This document shows positions 1 to 13,019 of a stretch of 64,000 bases of DNA, one piece after another. Made by a program: the position numbers and the translations under genes. This stretch comes from Ailanthus altissimus (taxonomy: Eukaryota; Streptophyta; Magnoliopsida; Sapindales; Simaroubaceae), in the NCBI GenBank assembly GCA_946807835.1, contig OX327683.1:11103001-11167000 (forward strand), read 5' to 3'. Position 1 is the first letter of the stretch. Every line of letters begins with the position of its first letter. A model generated the notes under the pieces. It was not told where the DNA came from. It was given only the letters and a program-made list of their open reading frames with translations, and made no database searches.

Positions 1-1625
1 CCTAATTCACTCTTTTGCATCGAACTATCCCTTTAGAGAGAGAGAATAGAGAATTAGAGGGGAGAGAAAGAGAAGAAGAAAAAGAAAAAGAAGAAGAAAT
101 TAGAATTTTAGATTTTAAGAGGTATATCACAACTATTTATCAATTTATTGGTGTTAATTAAGTTAATTTCTTTAAGTTTTTATTTCTGGAAATATGTATA
201 ATTGAGGATTTGATGTGTATTTCGTAAGATATTGTGAGAATTGATGATGATCTATGTAGATAGCTTGATAAATCATGATGAGTTGTAGAATTTTTGCTTG
301 ATAGTCTCTTGATCCAGGAATTTTATAAATTGTTGTGATTTGATTATGGTTTTGAATTTTGAGTATATGAAATTAAACATTTTTATAATCATCTGAGACT
401 TTGAATCGATTGAAGATTCCAAAAATTGAATTTGTAGTGAATTTACAAAAAAAAACCCTAAAATTTTAGAAATTTTCTGTGTGAACAGTATGATACAGTG
501 GCAAACAATTTTTGGCCTGCTGAATGATCTTTAAAAATTACGAATTTGTAGAATATCATAAGCTTATATGTCTAATATGATATACTCAGAATTGAGAATT
601 TAAATCAATGTGGTTAAATTGTTATAAATTTCTAATATATCAGCTCATTGCAGTATTTGATTAACAGATGTTTAAAGTTATGAAACAAAATAGTTTTAAA
701 ATACTTTTGGCAGGGATTTTGAAGTGAAATATTATGTGTCAAGAGTAATTATATGGTAGTTTTGTAATTTTTGAGTTAGTATCTGATTTTATAAAATTAC
801 GAGACTGAATACTATTTAGTAAATATCTTGATCCTGTCAGAATAATAGTTTGAATTTGATGGTGTTCATGAAATGGAATGTGTAGGAATTATGATATAAT
901 ATTCATATATAATTAGGATATATGAGTCAAGAATGATATATTTTAATTTTGGAGTAATTTGACATCATTTGATGTATTAGAAAATTTTGTTAAGTGTAAG
1001 TGGTCAGAATGACAGGTTTTGAGAAACCGAGTAATTAGACCAATTTGATGTGATAAATGGATTGTGTATAATTTTGTAAGCTATTTAAAGTATTTTGTGT
1101 GAATTTTTAGGCTTATGAAAGGATTACTCTCCATTGATAGGTTAAGGAGAATTAAGCCTTGTACCCAAAAGTGCTAAGAGGTAAGTATACTAGACTTTTT
1201 ACTGAAATCACAATAAGCATAGTAATTGTCTATGTATGATTTTGTAAATGTGCTTAGAAATATGTTTATGTTATGCTAAAGTGTATTTGATAGGAAATGT
1301 GAAAGATATATGTTTATGAATGTGAGCATTGACATTGAGCATGGACATACATGTGTTTTGAAAGTGAGCTTTCAAAATGAAATGTGTTTAACAAAAAAAG
1401 CTTTGAAGTGTAATATGTCCATGAGAAACATTTTGTGTTTTGAGGATACTTGAACTCACTGTTGACTTAGTAAGTATCTTATATGATTGTGGAGCCTTTT
1501 TGTGTGGCCTTTCCTTCAGGATTGGTATATGTTATGTGTTCTGTATGTAGGGAGGATCATATTGGTACCTAAAGGAAGATTGAGTCATTATATTCGTGTA
1601 GTGGCACATTGGTGCATGTGAGAGG
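1..1625. repeat. AT-rich LTR-like DNA, no gene
   Basis: No reading frame here resembles a known protein. The stretch opens with a purine (GA)-rich block at about 34-100 followed by AT-rich sequence. Its right part grades into the repeat copy at 1630-1750, which recurs inverted at 7994-8113, so much of it is probably the LTR or leader of a decayed retrotransposon. I could not define ends. Confidence 0.3.
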
Positions 1626-1629
1626 ACTC

Positions 1630-1750
1630 ACCACTGTGGTGCTCAGGTCAAGGGACCATAAATACTACTCAACTCGAAAGGATCCTCCGTTGACGGCTTT
1701 ATGGGATGTCTATTGGAGATCCTAATTGAGCCTGTTCAGTACTTAGTTCT
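1630..1750 (+). repeat. Dispersed LTR-like repeat, forward copy
   Basis: About 120 bp that matches the reverse complement of 7994-8113 along its whole length with scattered substitutions. Shared landmarks are a stretch reading TTTATGGGATGTCTATT and a terminal CAGTACTTAGTTCT-like end. Such conserved blocks are common in plant gypsy and copia LTRs. The two copies are in opposite orientation, so they are not the two LTRs of one element. Confidence 0.6.
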
Positions 1751-3329
1751 ATTGGAGATCATATACAAGCTTCCACTAAGCTCATGATTTGCTAAGACTA
1801 ACTATCTAGACCATCTAGATATAGACATACACTGATCTATATTTAAATAAGGTTTCTACCAACAGACCCACATTAGTGAAAATAGATCAAGAACATAACG
1901 TTTGAGAATATACTTGCACAATGACATTTCTTAGCACTATTTATAACTCTTTATAACTATGCATTGCTAGTATATCATCAGGTTGTTTGTCTCATTTTAG
2001 ACAAGCTCTAATTCTTTAGAATTCGTTGACTCTTATATCCTATTAACTCTTAACATTGCTAACTCTTAGCAATTATAACTCTCAGCATAACTAACTCTTA
2101 GTGCTAGTCCAAACTCATTTGAATCAGATCTGAACTCCTTCAAATCATACAATGTCTAAAGTATTACAAGCATCTTACCATATATATTTAATATTAACGA
2201 TTTTATTCGAAATATTTATTGTATAAATATTAAGTAATTAATATTCATACAATATTGGAATAGCACGTAAGCACCAGACCAATAACTCTCACTTACTCTA
2301 GTGCCATTCACGATGATATTTAGTACCTATCGTCTTCATGTATTTTTCAAACACATTTGGAGTTAAGGCCTAAGTGGGTCTACTATATAATTCATAGAAT
2401 ATCCTAGATACTATTACATTTCCAGTAGCAAAAACTTTTCTAATTATGTGGTATCCAAAGTCCACATAATTAGAATTCTGGTGCGCCTTATGACTTCTTG
2501 ACTTGAGCAATTATCCTGTTATTGTTGCATTTAGTGGGATAAGATCCACTGAGCTTGGAACTATTCTAAACTCTGCAACTAACTTATATATTCATAGTAC
2601 TTCTTTTGCAGGATTCTCAAGCTGCAACATATTCTTCCTCTAAAGTAGAATCAGCTGTGGATATTTATATAGCACTCTCAACTAACTACGATATCGATGA
2701 GAAGAAATACATAACCAAATCTAGACTTTTAATCATCCAAACCATACTAGATGTCTAAGTTTGTGTATCCTCTTATTTATAAGTAACTTTCTCTATGAGT
2801 TAAAAACGTATCCTCTATACCTCTCAGGTATTTCAAATATGTTTCATAACCAATTAATGATCGTTATTACTTGGATCAGATCGATACTAGCTCGTAACAC
2901 TTACAGTCATCAAGATTCAAATTTTATATATAACATAACGCATATCAAGCTATCTCTAGTTGATGCACATAATATATTAGACATTTTAATCTTTTCATCT
3001 TATTGTCGAGGACACCTTCGCATAGAAAGATGAATATTATGTCTGAAAACTAAATTAACTATCTTATAGTTACTAAAGTTGTTCTTTTCAAGAACATTGT
3101 CTATGTATGAAGATTGAGATATTCTATCATCCTCCTAGCTCTATCTCTATAATACTTTAGAGCTAGTATATAAAAAGTCTTTCCTAAATATTTTATGCAG
3201 AAGTTCTTATTCAGATAACTTTTATCTGACTAACTTGCAATATATCAACGTCATTTTCGACATTAAGTATGTCAACCATACAGAGAACTAGAAAGATAAT
3301 TATACTTTCACTGTCATTTCTAAATACAC

Positions 3330-3427
3330 ACACTTTCTCTTTGTTCTAGATGAAACTAGACTCTAATTTCTTTGTTAAACACTTTATCTTTGTTCTAGAT
3401 GAAACCAAACTCTAATTTCTTTGTTAA
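3330..3427. repeat. 49-bp tandem duplication inside the copia RT region
   Basis: Two adjacent copies of a 49-bp unit, each containing TTTGTTCTAGATGAAAC and ending TTTCTTTGTTAAA, with a few differences. It lies in what should be reverse transcriptase coding sequence, just past the ETFSPI motif on the minus strand, and adds to the disruption of that frame. Confidence 0.8.
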
Positions 3428-6400
3428 AACAAAGAATCCAGCATACACCAATAGCCAACAAAATTCAAATTGACTTAAGCATGATTATTGGTGAAAATGT
3501 TTCCTTATAACCGATCCCAGATATGCGAGTATAACATTTTATCATCAGTAGGGATTAGAAGGTCTTTACCTTCATAGTAAACGAACACTTTCGTTGCGTA
3601 AACACATTTACAGCAAATAGGAATAATTCCTACAGAAGCATAACTAAGTCCTAGACTTGATTCTTATGCATAGAGTCAATTTTAGATTTAATGACATTTT
3701 TGCAACATTGTTTTTTTATAGGTCAAATGATCATTTTCTTCAAATAAGAAAATACTAAAGGCACCTTCAGGTATCTAACATACCTAATAGATGGTCTTGA
3801 TGTCCTTTCGGACCTACAGGAAGAATGTGCTAAAGATATCTCACTCAATTGAATTTAAAGTTCTACTATCGGTTCATAGATTAAATCAATTAAGTTCAAT
3901 CTTTCTATAATCCTCATAATCTATAATAAACTCTTTCTCTTGAAAAGTGGCGTTACAAGCAACGAACACACTTCGGTCCTTAGGATCATAGAATAAGTAT
4001 CCTATAAAATACTTAGGATACCTAATGAACCAATACTTGTACTTTTTGGGTGCAAGTTTATCATATTGCGTAACTCTTATGCAAACTGAATAGCCCTAAA
4101 TCTTAACATACTTAAGGCTTGATTTCCTGCCAGTTGATATCTCATATGAAACTGAAGGAATAGCTTTCGATAGAACTTTATTCAATGAGTGATTAGCAGT
4201 TACTAGAGCATATCCCTAAAGATATTCTAGAAGATCAGTGAAACTCAATATCAATCATATCATATCTCATAAAATCCAATTCCTCCTCTCCAAAACATTT
4301 TTACGTTGAGAACTATCTAGAGGACTATATTGAGTGACAATTACATTCGCCTTTAAATAATTTATAAATTTACTATACATGCATAAATTGTTTTGATCTA
4401 ATCAAAGACATTAAATATACATAAAGGGTAAATTTCTTTACTTTTAGTCAGAACTCTTTAAACATTTCAAAGGTTTCCATACTATATTTCTAGAAACACA
4501 TATCTGTATTGTGATAAATCACGATAAAGTATCGAAATTTACCCAATAGTAGTAAGATTCATTGGAGCATATATATTACTATATACAAGTTCCAATAAAT
4601 TAGTGGGTTAGTATATAATATTTACATAAGTATTTGGTCATTATCCCTCGAATTTAACATTCATAAACTAGCCAATGATTCATAGTCAGATCAAGTATCT
4701 AGCTATCTACATGACCTAATATTTTGTCCTACAATTTATTATTATTCAAAGTTCCTGAACTATTATTTGTTCTGTTCACTTAAATATTTCAAGTTGTATT
4801 TTAAGATATCATGGCCATTCACTAACTAACATTCAGTTAGCAAAATATTATCATTATCATATTTACATGAGAAGTTATTCATGTTGTATCCATGATAACC
4901 CTCTCTGCCTATTATAGGGAGTGATATGATTCGCCTAAAAATATTTAGCACAAAATATTAATTATATAATGTAATGCTTCTGCTAGAATGGAGAAGTGGC
5001 TTAAAAATTCTAATAACTACCATGTCTAGGAAATCTCAATTTTCTACGTAAAGTTGTATCTCTCTTTTCATAGCTTCCTACCATTCTTCAAATCATGTAA
5101 CATCTTGCTGAAATGAGAATGAAAAAGGGTATCTCATACCCCCTGTAAAACTTAACATCACATGTCAATAAAATGACTATAATTGGTAAATAGATATCTA
5201 AGGAATTTATCTTTATTAAAATAAGGTACATTAAATAGTAATGATTACTATTTTTTAAGCCTCATCAGAGTGGAAACAATTTTCATTGTAATTATTCTCT
5301 ATTTGTGGTTTAGATATAATTTTTTAGACGAAACATAATACCACTTATACATCTCATGTGCAAATGCTCTACTGAAAATTATTAGACATTGAGGCCAGTA
5401 TATATGATTTGACTCTCAAATAATCCTTAATCTTTTTCTGATAAAGTTTATCTTCTTTCGAATAGATATTATCAGAAACACCTCTAATCATCTATCGATC
5501 ATTAATATATCTAAGTTTTTCTAAATCTGGGACTATTCTCAAATTCATTGGCAAGTCAAAATATTTCTCGGTACTTTATAGTTGGTATGCTAAAATCAAG
5601 AATACTAATGGATTCCTTGTATTGATCTTATCCCTATAAGATACCTAGGAGATGTTTAGTGGAACATTTCTAATTGTTAATTAATAACGCTTTAGATCAC
5701 GAGTATAACTTTTATATATTTAAAATCTAAAAGCGCCCTCCCACTGCTTTACATGATCCCTTTAATCTCTAAAACGGGATAACGACAGTTTAAATCTTTT
5801 TAAACTGTACAGCAAGAAGTAGAACTCATTGACATTTTACTCATGCTGCACACTTTAGCGATCTTGGCTTTTGTAAACCCAAAAGATAGACAACTCTTGT
5901 CAAATCCATCTTATACAACTCTTACTACTAATTCTAAATATACCTTATCCACACATATTAGCGGTCTAGGGTAAGTGTATTCCAGATTAACTTGTCAATT
6001 ATCAAATATATGCTACAAATATTACCCGTACACTTTAGCAATCTAGGGTGATACTTCTGCATATATTTTCCTTATCTCATGTTTAACCAGCATAGTTCAA
6101 ATCATACCAACCAAATTTCTCACACTTTAGCGATATTAGAAAAGACCAAAGTGGCTTGTTTAACACCGTATTGACAAGACGGATCACCGTAAAATATTAT
6201 GTCATAATAAAAAACTTTCAATCTAATTAAGAGAGATTATTATACATTTGTCCATATCTCATGAGGACGTGATTCTTAATCTCTCATTTATAATGTGCAA
6301 ACAAAACTAACTCTCACCAGTAAGGCTCTCAATGTGATTAACAACACAAACAAATAGGTCACAATTTATATTGCAATAATTATAAATAATTTATAAATTG

Positions 6401-6477
6401 CATAAATAAATAATAAATATTTTTAAACAATTTAAAATAAATAATTAGTGTAATTACAGCTTTTCTTAGGTTCCTGG

Positions 6478-6670
6478 TACTATGATGTTGAAGGCTCAGC
6501 CTCCGATATCACAGTTCGAACCTTCATAGCACTGTGGTACTAGGGTCCCCACCCTAGTGCCGCAACGTTAAGCTTCCAACACTGTGGCGCTGGGTCACCA
6601 TCCAACGCTGCAGTGCTGAAGCCTGGACAGCCTTAGCACCGCAGCGAAGAATGATACTGTCACGGCATTC
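6478..6670. repeat. GC-rich GCGCTG-type repeat island
   Basis: A GC-rich island made of degenerate, irregularly repeated words such as CACTGTGGCGCTGG, AACGCTGCAGTGCTGAAG and TAGCACCGCAGCG. It contrasts sharply with the AT-rich flanks. It lies between the primer site and the gag region of the minus-strand copia relic, so it would be in the 5' leader. Similar islands occur at 25.39-25.46, 31.43-31.57, 36.19-36.23 and 51.17-51.37 kb. Confidence 0.7.
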
Positions 6671-6790
6671 CTTTCGCTGTGTTCTGATTATGCATTTTTA
6701 ACATTTAAATCTCATAATTGGCAGTGCCGAGACATCCTAATTATGCTACAGACACTCTAATTAAGTATACAAACAGCACACAATCATGCA

Positions 6791-6801
6791 CTTTGATACC
6801 A
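6791..6801 (-). other. Primer binding site of the minus-strand copia relic
   Basis: On the minus strand the sequence reads TGGTATCAAAG, close to the TGGTATCAGAG primer site complementary to initiator tRNA-Met that plant copia elements use. It marks the junction between the 5' LTR (higher coordinates) and the internal region (lower coordinates). Confidence 0.6.
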
Positions 6802-6802
6802 A

Positions 6803-7779
6803 TTTAAAAGTACATTATGCGTGGAGCGAGTGTGTACATTTTAATTTAATTATACATCACACATGCATAATTAAAAGCAGTAGAATTTAAAATTATTTTA
6901 TTACACTAATGAAATATCATAGAACGCACATTCAAAGAGTGCTTTGCGCAGTTTTAGTCTAGGACATGGTAGGATCCTTCAAACTAGAACTTATAGCTTC
7001 CTATTTTTGCTGAATTATTTAACTTAAAGCAACTCTTGCTTCTTAATTCTCTCGAGACTTAACTAATTTTTATAAGTTATACATTTTCCATTCTTCATAT
7101 ATCCAACAAATGAAGAAAAGCTTCAATATATAGATTTTGAATACCGCCACCATGTTCAATAAAAATACAGTTACTGGCATTTGAAAAAGAGGTGGACGAA
7201 TTTGCTATCACTTTGGAGGCCAAAATATTAGCCATTACATGCTTTGAAAAGTTAGCAAAAGAGATTTATGGCAAATTATTTGATACAATGAATATATGTA
7301 TTGTTACCTTTTGTTTTTATTATAAACATATGTAATGAATTCATTGGCAAAATGAATATCCGAATGAATGAAGCAAAAGTGGCGAAATTGAAAGCTTTCA
7401 GAAATATTTATTTGGTTTCAATTTGACATCACTACAGCCACCTCCTACTTAATAAAAAGATTTGACCGAATTCAAAATTCAATTAGTGGCATGATATTGC
7501 CATTTGAATTATGCATTAATAAATTAAATATAAGCCATTAGCAATATACCATTTGTTTCATTTTTATTTATATATATAATTTTACAACATTTGTAAATTA
7601 TATACTAAATCAATGAAACTTTGTCACGTGTCATGCCCTAACAAATTAATGGTATGAAATGTGATATACAATAAAAAGGTTAAAGTAGTAAGTTTCACTT
7701 GCCGAGATCTCGAGCTTAACACTTAAACTCTATGATCTCCCTTAGAGACCTTGAAATAATTCTAATCTTCTGAGAACTT
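6803..7779 (-). repeat. Probable 5' LTR and flank of the minus-strand copia relic
   Basis: Sequence immediately beyond the primer site, therefore expected to be 5' LTR on the minus strand. No coding sequence is seen. I did not find a clear matching 3' LTR, because that end near 1.7-2.3 kb is degraded or replaced. The outer limit is therefore unknown. Confidence 0.35.
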
Positions 7780-8625
7780 CCGAGATTGAACTATTCAATA
7801 TGGTGTGCTACCCCAGTGCACAACGAGTATACTTTATATAATGAGACTCCTTAGTTTCACACCCATTTCGTCTTATAGAACTCTTATGTATGTTCATAAA
7901 CGTTACCCCATACATACATTATAGAAATAACGAAACAACATGTTGAATCATACAAGTTGAGGTATGTAGGTATAGGCATGTAGGTATTCAGTAAGAACTG
8001 AATACTGAACAGACTCACGAGGACCTCTAATAGACATCCCATAAAGTCGTCAATGGAGGGTCTTCTCGAGTTGCGTAGTATTCGTGATCCTTTGACCTGA
8101 ACACCACGGTGGACTTATGAGTGATCCACCATACTTTGATTTTATGCATATCAGAGACTTTTCATGGTCTGACCGCTGGATATGGTCTGGTGCTCATGGA
8201 GTTCATTGTGCGTAGATCTAGGATCTGTCAGCTCATATGGGTGAGTTATATATCATGATGCTCCGAGATTGTATTTCAAGAAGTTTTGTGGCCACAAACA
8301 CAAAACCCAAACGAGAGTATTGTTTACGAAAATATAAATTTAGAGATAAATTCATGGTTGAGTATACAGAGATTTGACGGTAATGATCTATATCTCTGCT
8401 CTTCCAAGGATATATGTGACGGAGGAATTATATGGATATGGTTGACCTTAACTTGTATAGTTCAATGTACTGTTATATAATATCTGTAACGTGTGTGTAA
8501 GGCATCGTTCATGGACTTGCGAAAGTATTTCGTAAGACAAACGGGTGTGAACCTAGAGAGTCTCACAATATAAAGTATACTTGTTGAGTACAAGGGCAGC
8601 TGAACGAATCGTACGGATCGATCTG
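7780..8625. repeat. Inverted repeat, arms about 180 bp
   Basis: The segment 7780-7965 matches the reverse complement of 8448-8625. The best part is 7815-7875 against 8532-8592, where both carry AGTATACTTTATAT next to a GAGACTC and TTCACACCC block. The spacer of about 480 bp holds the inverted copy (7994-8113) of the repeat at 1630-1750. The arms look like LTR sequence in head-to-head orientation, from two insertions or one rearranged element. Confidence 0.65.
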
Positions 8626-8649
8626 GGAATGTTTTAAAAAGTAAGATAC

Positions 8650-9360
8650 ATTTTAGACCTATTTGGAAAGTGAAAACCACAATTTGCAAATATTACAAAT
8701 AGGTCCCTATTGCATGAAAAAGTGAAAATGCACACATATTTATGCATGATTATTTGTGTGATAAATGGTAGCATGCATAGAGTTACATGTGACAAATGTC
8801 AACCATGCAAAGTGTTTGCATGGATAAGTGACATTTGTCACTCATGCATAAACTTACATGGCAACACATGCCTTAATGGTAGACATGTGTACACATGAAG
8901 TGACTTAGGCCATTTAAAACAAAATGAAAACAATTTCATTTAGGTGAGAATTCAATTGCTAAAAAGAAAAATTCGTGCAAAGCATTTGAGAGAAAATACA
9001 AACTTTAAAAAAGTTGCATTTAGGTCCTAAAATACCATTTTAAGTATTTGATGCTTCAACCAATTCAAGAGTTAAATTGTTTGTTGATTTCTGCATGAAA
9101 TATACATCAAAGGCTACCATTATAGCTACTATAATCCCACCAAACGTTGGAGTCTAGAATTGTTCAAGAGAGGACTTCATTGTGAGCTCAACAAACTTTA
9201 AAGTTCAAAAATCTTCACCAAATTATCTACAATGGTATGTATTCGATTCTTGTAATGTTTTTGATTCAATTACAATGTGTATATGTTGATTATATTATTT
9301 TATTCCGCTGCATAATGTATGTAGGACATGCATTTTGAAAAATTTTAATATGTACACAAT
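8650..9360 (+). repeat. LTR-like region with a hairpin
   Basis: Non-coding. At about 8772-8850 there is an imperfect inverted repeat with ACAAATGTCA and ATGCAAA on one arm and TTTGCAT and TGACATTTGT on the other. Near 9300 the text TTTTATTCCGCTGCATAA resembles the 3' portion of plant copia LTRs that precede the primer site. It may be the 5' LTR of the copia relic at 9.99-11.87 kb, but no primer site is visible. Confidence 0.35.
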
Positions 9361-9989
9361 CATATGCATGCACTCTTTAATGCACTAACATATTTACCAT
9401 TCACTGTTACTGTTCAATTTGAGCATTTTTGTTTCCTTTTTATAACTTTGTGTGTTTTCTTTATATTTTTACCCCAAATAATTTTGTTAACTTTAAGCCT
9501 ATAAAATGACATTAAGACATATAAAAAAACATATATTTATGCTTAAAACAATTAAATATCAAGTTACAAGAGATACAATATGATGTAAAAAAATGTGCTT
9601 ATTAATATCATATCTATGTATATTTAGTTGTGTTACAAAAATTCTAATTACACCTCCTCAGCACACCAAGATAAGACTCTAACATGGTTTGAGAATTTAT
9701 GTTAGTTTTAACTAACCATTTATTATCAAGTGTTTAGAACCATTAACGAGTGATTTGTTTACTGCACATTTTGTATATTGTCAGTTTGATGAGATGAATT
9801 TTTTTTTCATTGGGAATGAAAAAAATACCTTAAAAAAAGATCAGAATTATCCTGAAAAATGACCCATATGTCTCATCTAGATTCTTATACTACACAAAGT
9901 GAAAATAAAGTGCGAAAGATATTTCATCTGTAGTAAATTACTAATGCCTAATGTATTTACAGATGTATCAAAAGTAACTAAGTTATATG

Positions 9990-11870
9990 TGTTAGTTATT
10001 AATATACCAGCCTAGGTAGTTGTCTCTGAAGAACAACCTATTAAAATGGTAGTTGAGAAAATATTTATTTCACGCCGAAAGGATGATAAACCACTTAGTT
10101 TAAAAGATTTTATTATGTGAAAAAGGAAAATATAGAATCAAAATCCTATTATAAATTATGCTCGAGCTATGCTTGAAAACACTCTTGAAGGGCATAATGA
10201 TCCTAATATAATGAGAGCCCCAGAAGTGACTCAAGTATCAAAAGTATTTTAAGCCCCATAAGAGACTAGAAATAAAGAAACAATCATCAATAATGTGTTA
10301 GTATTTACATTAGTTAATAAAATCTTGAATGATGATTTTAAACTATTGTCTGTTAATGAATGCAGGCTGAGGCATGATTAACTAAAATAGAAAGAAGTAA
10401 TTCAAACAGAATTGATTTCTTTAGCCAAATGTGAAGTATTTGGACCTGTGGTCCAAAACACTAAAGTGTATCAAACTCATTGGCTACAAATAGATTTTTG
10501 TATGGAAATGTAATGTGAAAAATAAAATTATAAGAATAAATTCAAACTTGTTGCTCAAGGCTTCTCACAAAGACTTGTTATTAATTATGAGGAGACCTAT
10601 TCTCCTATAATTGATACTATTATATTTTTATTTTTAATCAGTTTAATTGTATCAAAAAAATTTAACACACTTTTTATGGATATGGTGACATACTACTTAT
10701 ATGGAATACTTTATATTGATATATGTATGAAAATCCTTAAAGAATTAGTATTTCAATCACTATATTGTAACTTATATTCTATAAAGTTACGGATATCCTT
10801 ATATAGGTTGAAGAAATTTAGACACATGTGATATAATCACCTTAGTAAGTACTAGATAAAAGAATGATATATTAATAATCTCATATGTCATTGCGTATTC
10901 ATCAAAAGGTCAAAATCTGGGGCTTTGCCTTTATAGTAGTTTATGTTAATAGCATAAATATAATTGAAACTCTTAAAGAGCTCCAAAAAATTACTAAGTA
11001 CTTAAAAAGTAAATTTGAAATAAAAGATTAAGGGAAAAGTAAATACTATCACTAGTTGTAGATTGAAAAAATTTTAAATGAAATCTTTATTCATTAAATA
11101 ATTTATGTTGAGAAAATTTTAAAATGTTTCAATATGGTAAAGCTTTTTTATTAATTACTCCAACGATTATTCAGTCTTTTAATTTTAAAAATAATCAATT
11201 TCATCACAAAAAGTTAGATGAACAGATGATTGGTCTAAAAGTACCTTATTTGAGTACAATTGATTTTTTTTATTGTATTTAGCACAATGCATTAGACCAG
11301 ATATAACATTTTCAATAAATTTATTAGCAATATTAAGTTTTGAACTAACCAAAAACACTGAAATTGTGTTAAACATATCTTTCCTTATCTTTATAAAATA
11401 ATGGATTTGAGATTATATAATTCTAATGAGCTAACACAAAATTTATATTTTAACTGGTGCAAGTTATTTATCTAATCCTCATAAATTTCACTTATAAACA
11501 TGATATATTTTTACTTATATGATACAACAATCTCTTAAAGATCCACTAACCAAACTATTATTGTCACTTTCTTAAATCATGCAAAAAAAATTACATTACA
11601 TAAAGTAAGCAAAGAGAGTATATGGCTAGATTAGTTATTTATCATATTTAAAAAAACAGGTGAATTATCATTTATTATGGATAAGAAAATTAATGTTAGA
11701 CAAGTGTGCTTCACTGATGAGTTTTACGGATTTTTTATCAAAATTTTACCTATATGCACACTTAAAAAGAGGTATATGGTATTTGGTCTATTTCATTTTA
11801 TAAAAATTATTAAATTGATACATATTATTTTAAAAAAGAGTTTTAAAATAAAGAGGTATAATATGTGAGA
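9990..11870 (+). mobile_element. Ty1/copia pol relic (plus strand)
   Basis: Decayed copia reverse transcriptase and RNase H with many stops and shifts. Visible landmarks in order are FKLVAQGFSQRLVINYEETYSP near 10530-10600 (RT start; two adjoining pieces of a conserved block), LYSIKL then LYRLKK near 10770-10815, a run matching the CVFIKRSKSG segment near 10895, AQCIRPDITFSINLLA near 11282-11330, a TISWRSTNQT-like piece near 11530, and a 3' tail with ICTLKK near 11750. No YVDD box survives. The sequence differs from the other copia relics, so it is a separate family. Gag and protease are not recognisable upstream. Confidence 0.7.
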
Positions 11871-12238
11871 AGAAAAAATTTTACAATTGTTTTAGAACTA
11901 TACACATTATATTCTTTTTTTTAACTAAATTTTACTAGTAAAAACTTTTAACGAGATAATTGCGCATTCAGCACTACTTTAGTATCCATTAAAGATTAAT
12001 ATAATCAACAATTACCTAATAAGAAATATTTATGAATTAGTGAAATAATTTAAAATATAAATTTTATATCTTAACTATATATATATGTAGCACACTTCTC
12101 TTTATATTATAACATTATTCAAATAAATTTGAACCCATAAGAATTGAATATTAAGGGTGAGGTGTACTGACGTATTAGTAAATTTAATATTAAATCGATT
12201 AGCAAAACATGGCTTCACAACCGACTCTAATCATAAAT
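11870..12238. other. AT-rich interval, nothing recognised
   Basis: No coding similarity, no RNA gene and no defined repeat seen. It lies directly after the copia pol relic, so part of it may be that element's degraded 3' LTR. Confidence 0.3.
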
Positions 12239-12410
12239 TTAATAATTATCTAATTCACGTCTTAAAAATTTGTGATCCGTTGCTCATCAACTTGGACCAA
12301 CTAATCTTTTAATTTGTGTGTAATTCTAATTTCTATATTGTAATAATGCAGTCACACTTGTACAATTATTATTATTATTAAGAAAAAGACGTGAATTAGA
12401 TAGACAATTT
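12239..12410. mobile_element. MITE-like element with terminal inverted repeats
   Basis: About 171 bp bounded by inverted repeats: the left end contains TATCTAATTCACGTCTT and the right end AAGACGTGAATTAGATA, an exact 17-bp inverted match. The interior is AT-rich and non-coding. Size and structure fit a small non-autonomous DNA transposon. I do not recognise the family, and the target duplication is not clear. Confidence 0.55.
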
Positions 12411-13019
12411 AAGTCAATTTCTTACAACCATGAATTGTTTTAAGTGCCAAAATATCTCGAAATTATCGTCTCCGGGTAACGTGGAATAGGTGAACAAATC
12501 ATGAATATCGCGATATATTGACGGTATAGTTGGTGAGGCTCAGGGGACCTACCAGAACATTAACATTTCATCTTCCTTATCTATTAAGGATCAGCCACGT
12601 GGTTCGGGGGAATATTCCCCTGCATTTACCTCGAATTTCCAATTTTTTGGAGAGTGAATCAGCGTAGTATCTTTGATTGACTATTTTATCTTCACAATTA
12701 GGCTAACATGTCATTAGCTATCCATCTTTTCTTTTTCTTTTATTAAAATAATAGTTATATCCTATAATCTTTTTTGTACTTACTTTTTGTTACATATTTT
12801 AATTTATTGTTATAATTTTTATTAATTATATATTTTACATCAAATTTGAAAAACTTAAAATACGAACAAAAGTTTAAAAACAAAATTTAAAAAAAAGCAA
12901 TGTAAACGAAAATTTGAATATTATTTCTTGACAAAATAACACTTAAAATATCTTTAAGTAAGCATAAGCCATTCACTTCTAAAATTTTAAGGTTTTTTTT
13001 CTCTTAACCTAACAAAGGA

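Larger units (their letters stand above)
2290..6802 (-). mobile_element. Ty1/copia retrotransposon relic (minus strand)
   Basis: A heavily decayed copia internal region read right to left. At 2430-2690 the minus strand encodes an RNase H remnant containing DSTLEEEYVAA, then a stop. At about 3485-3508 it reads YKETFSPI, the conserved start of the copia reverse transcriptase core, followed by MLKSI. At about 3940-4330 it encodes the integrase C-terminal part, with GYALVTANHSLNKV and, nearer the reverse transcriptase, VFVACNATFQEKEFI. Frameshifts and stops are frequent. A tRNA-Met-like primer site lies at 6791-6801. The order integrase, RT, RNase H fits copia. The family looks the same as the plus-strand relic at 60.4-64.0 kb. 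The 3' LTR probably starts near 2290 on this strand; its other end is not resolved. Confidence 0.75.

Noticed and set aside
1630..8113. Paired repeats at 1.63 and 8.0 kb as LTRs of the copia relic between them
   Set aside because: The copies are inverted relative to each other, whereas the LTRs of one element must be direct repeats.
9796..9824. T-run/A-run palindrome around TTCATTGGGAATGAA
   Set aside because: Too short and low in complexity to assign as a terminator or element.
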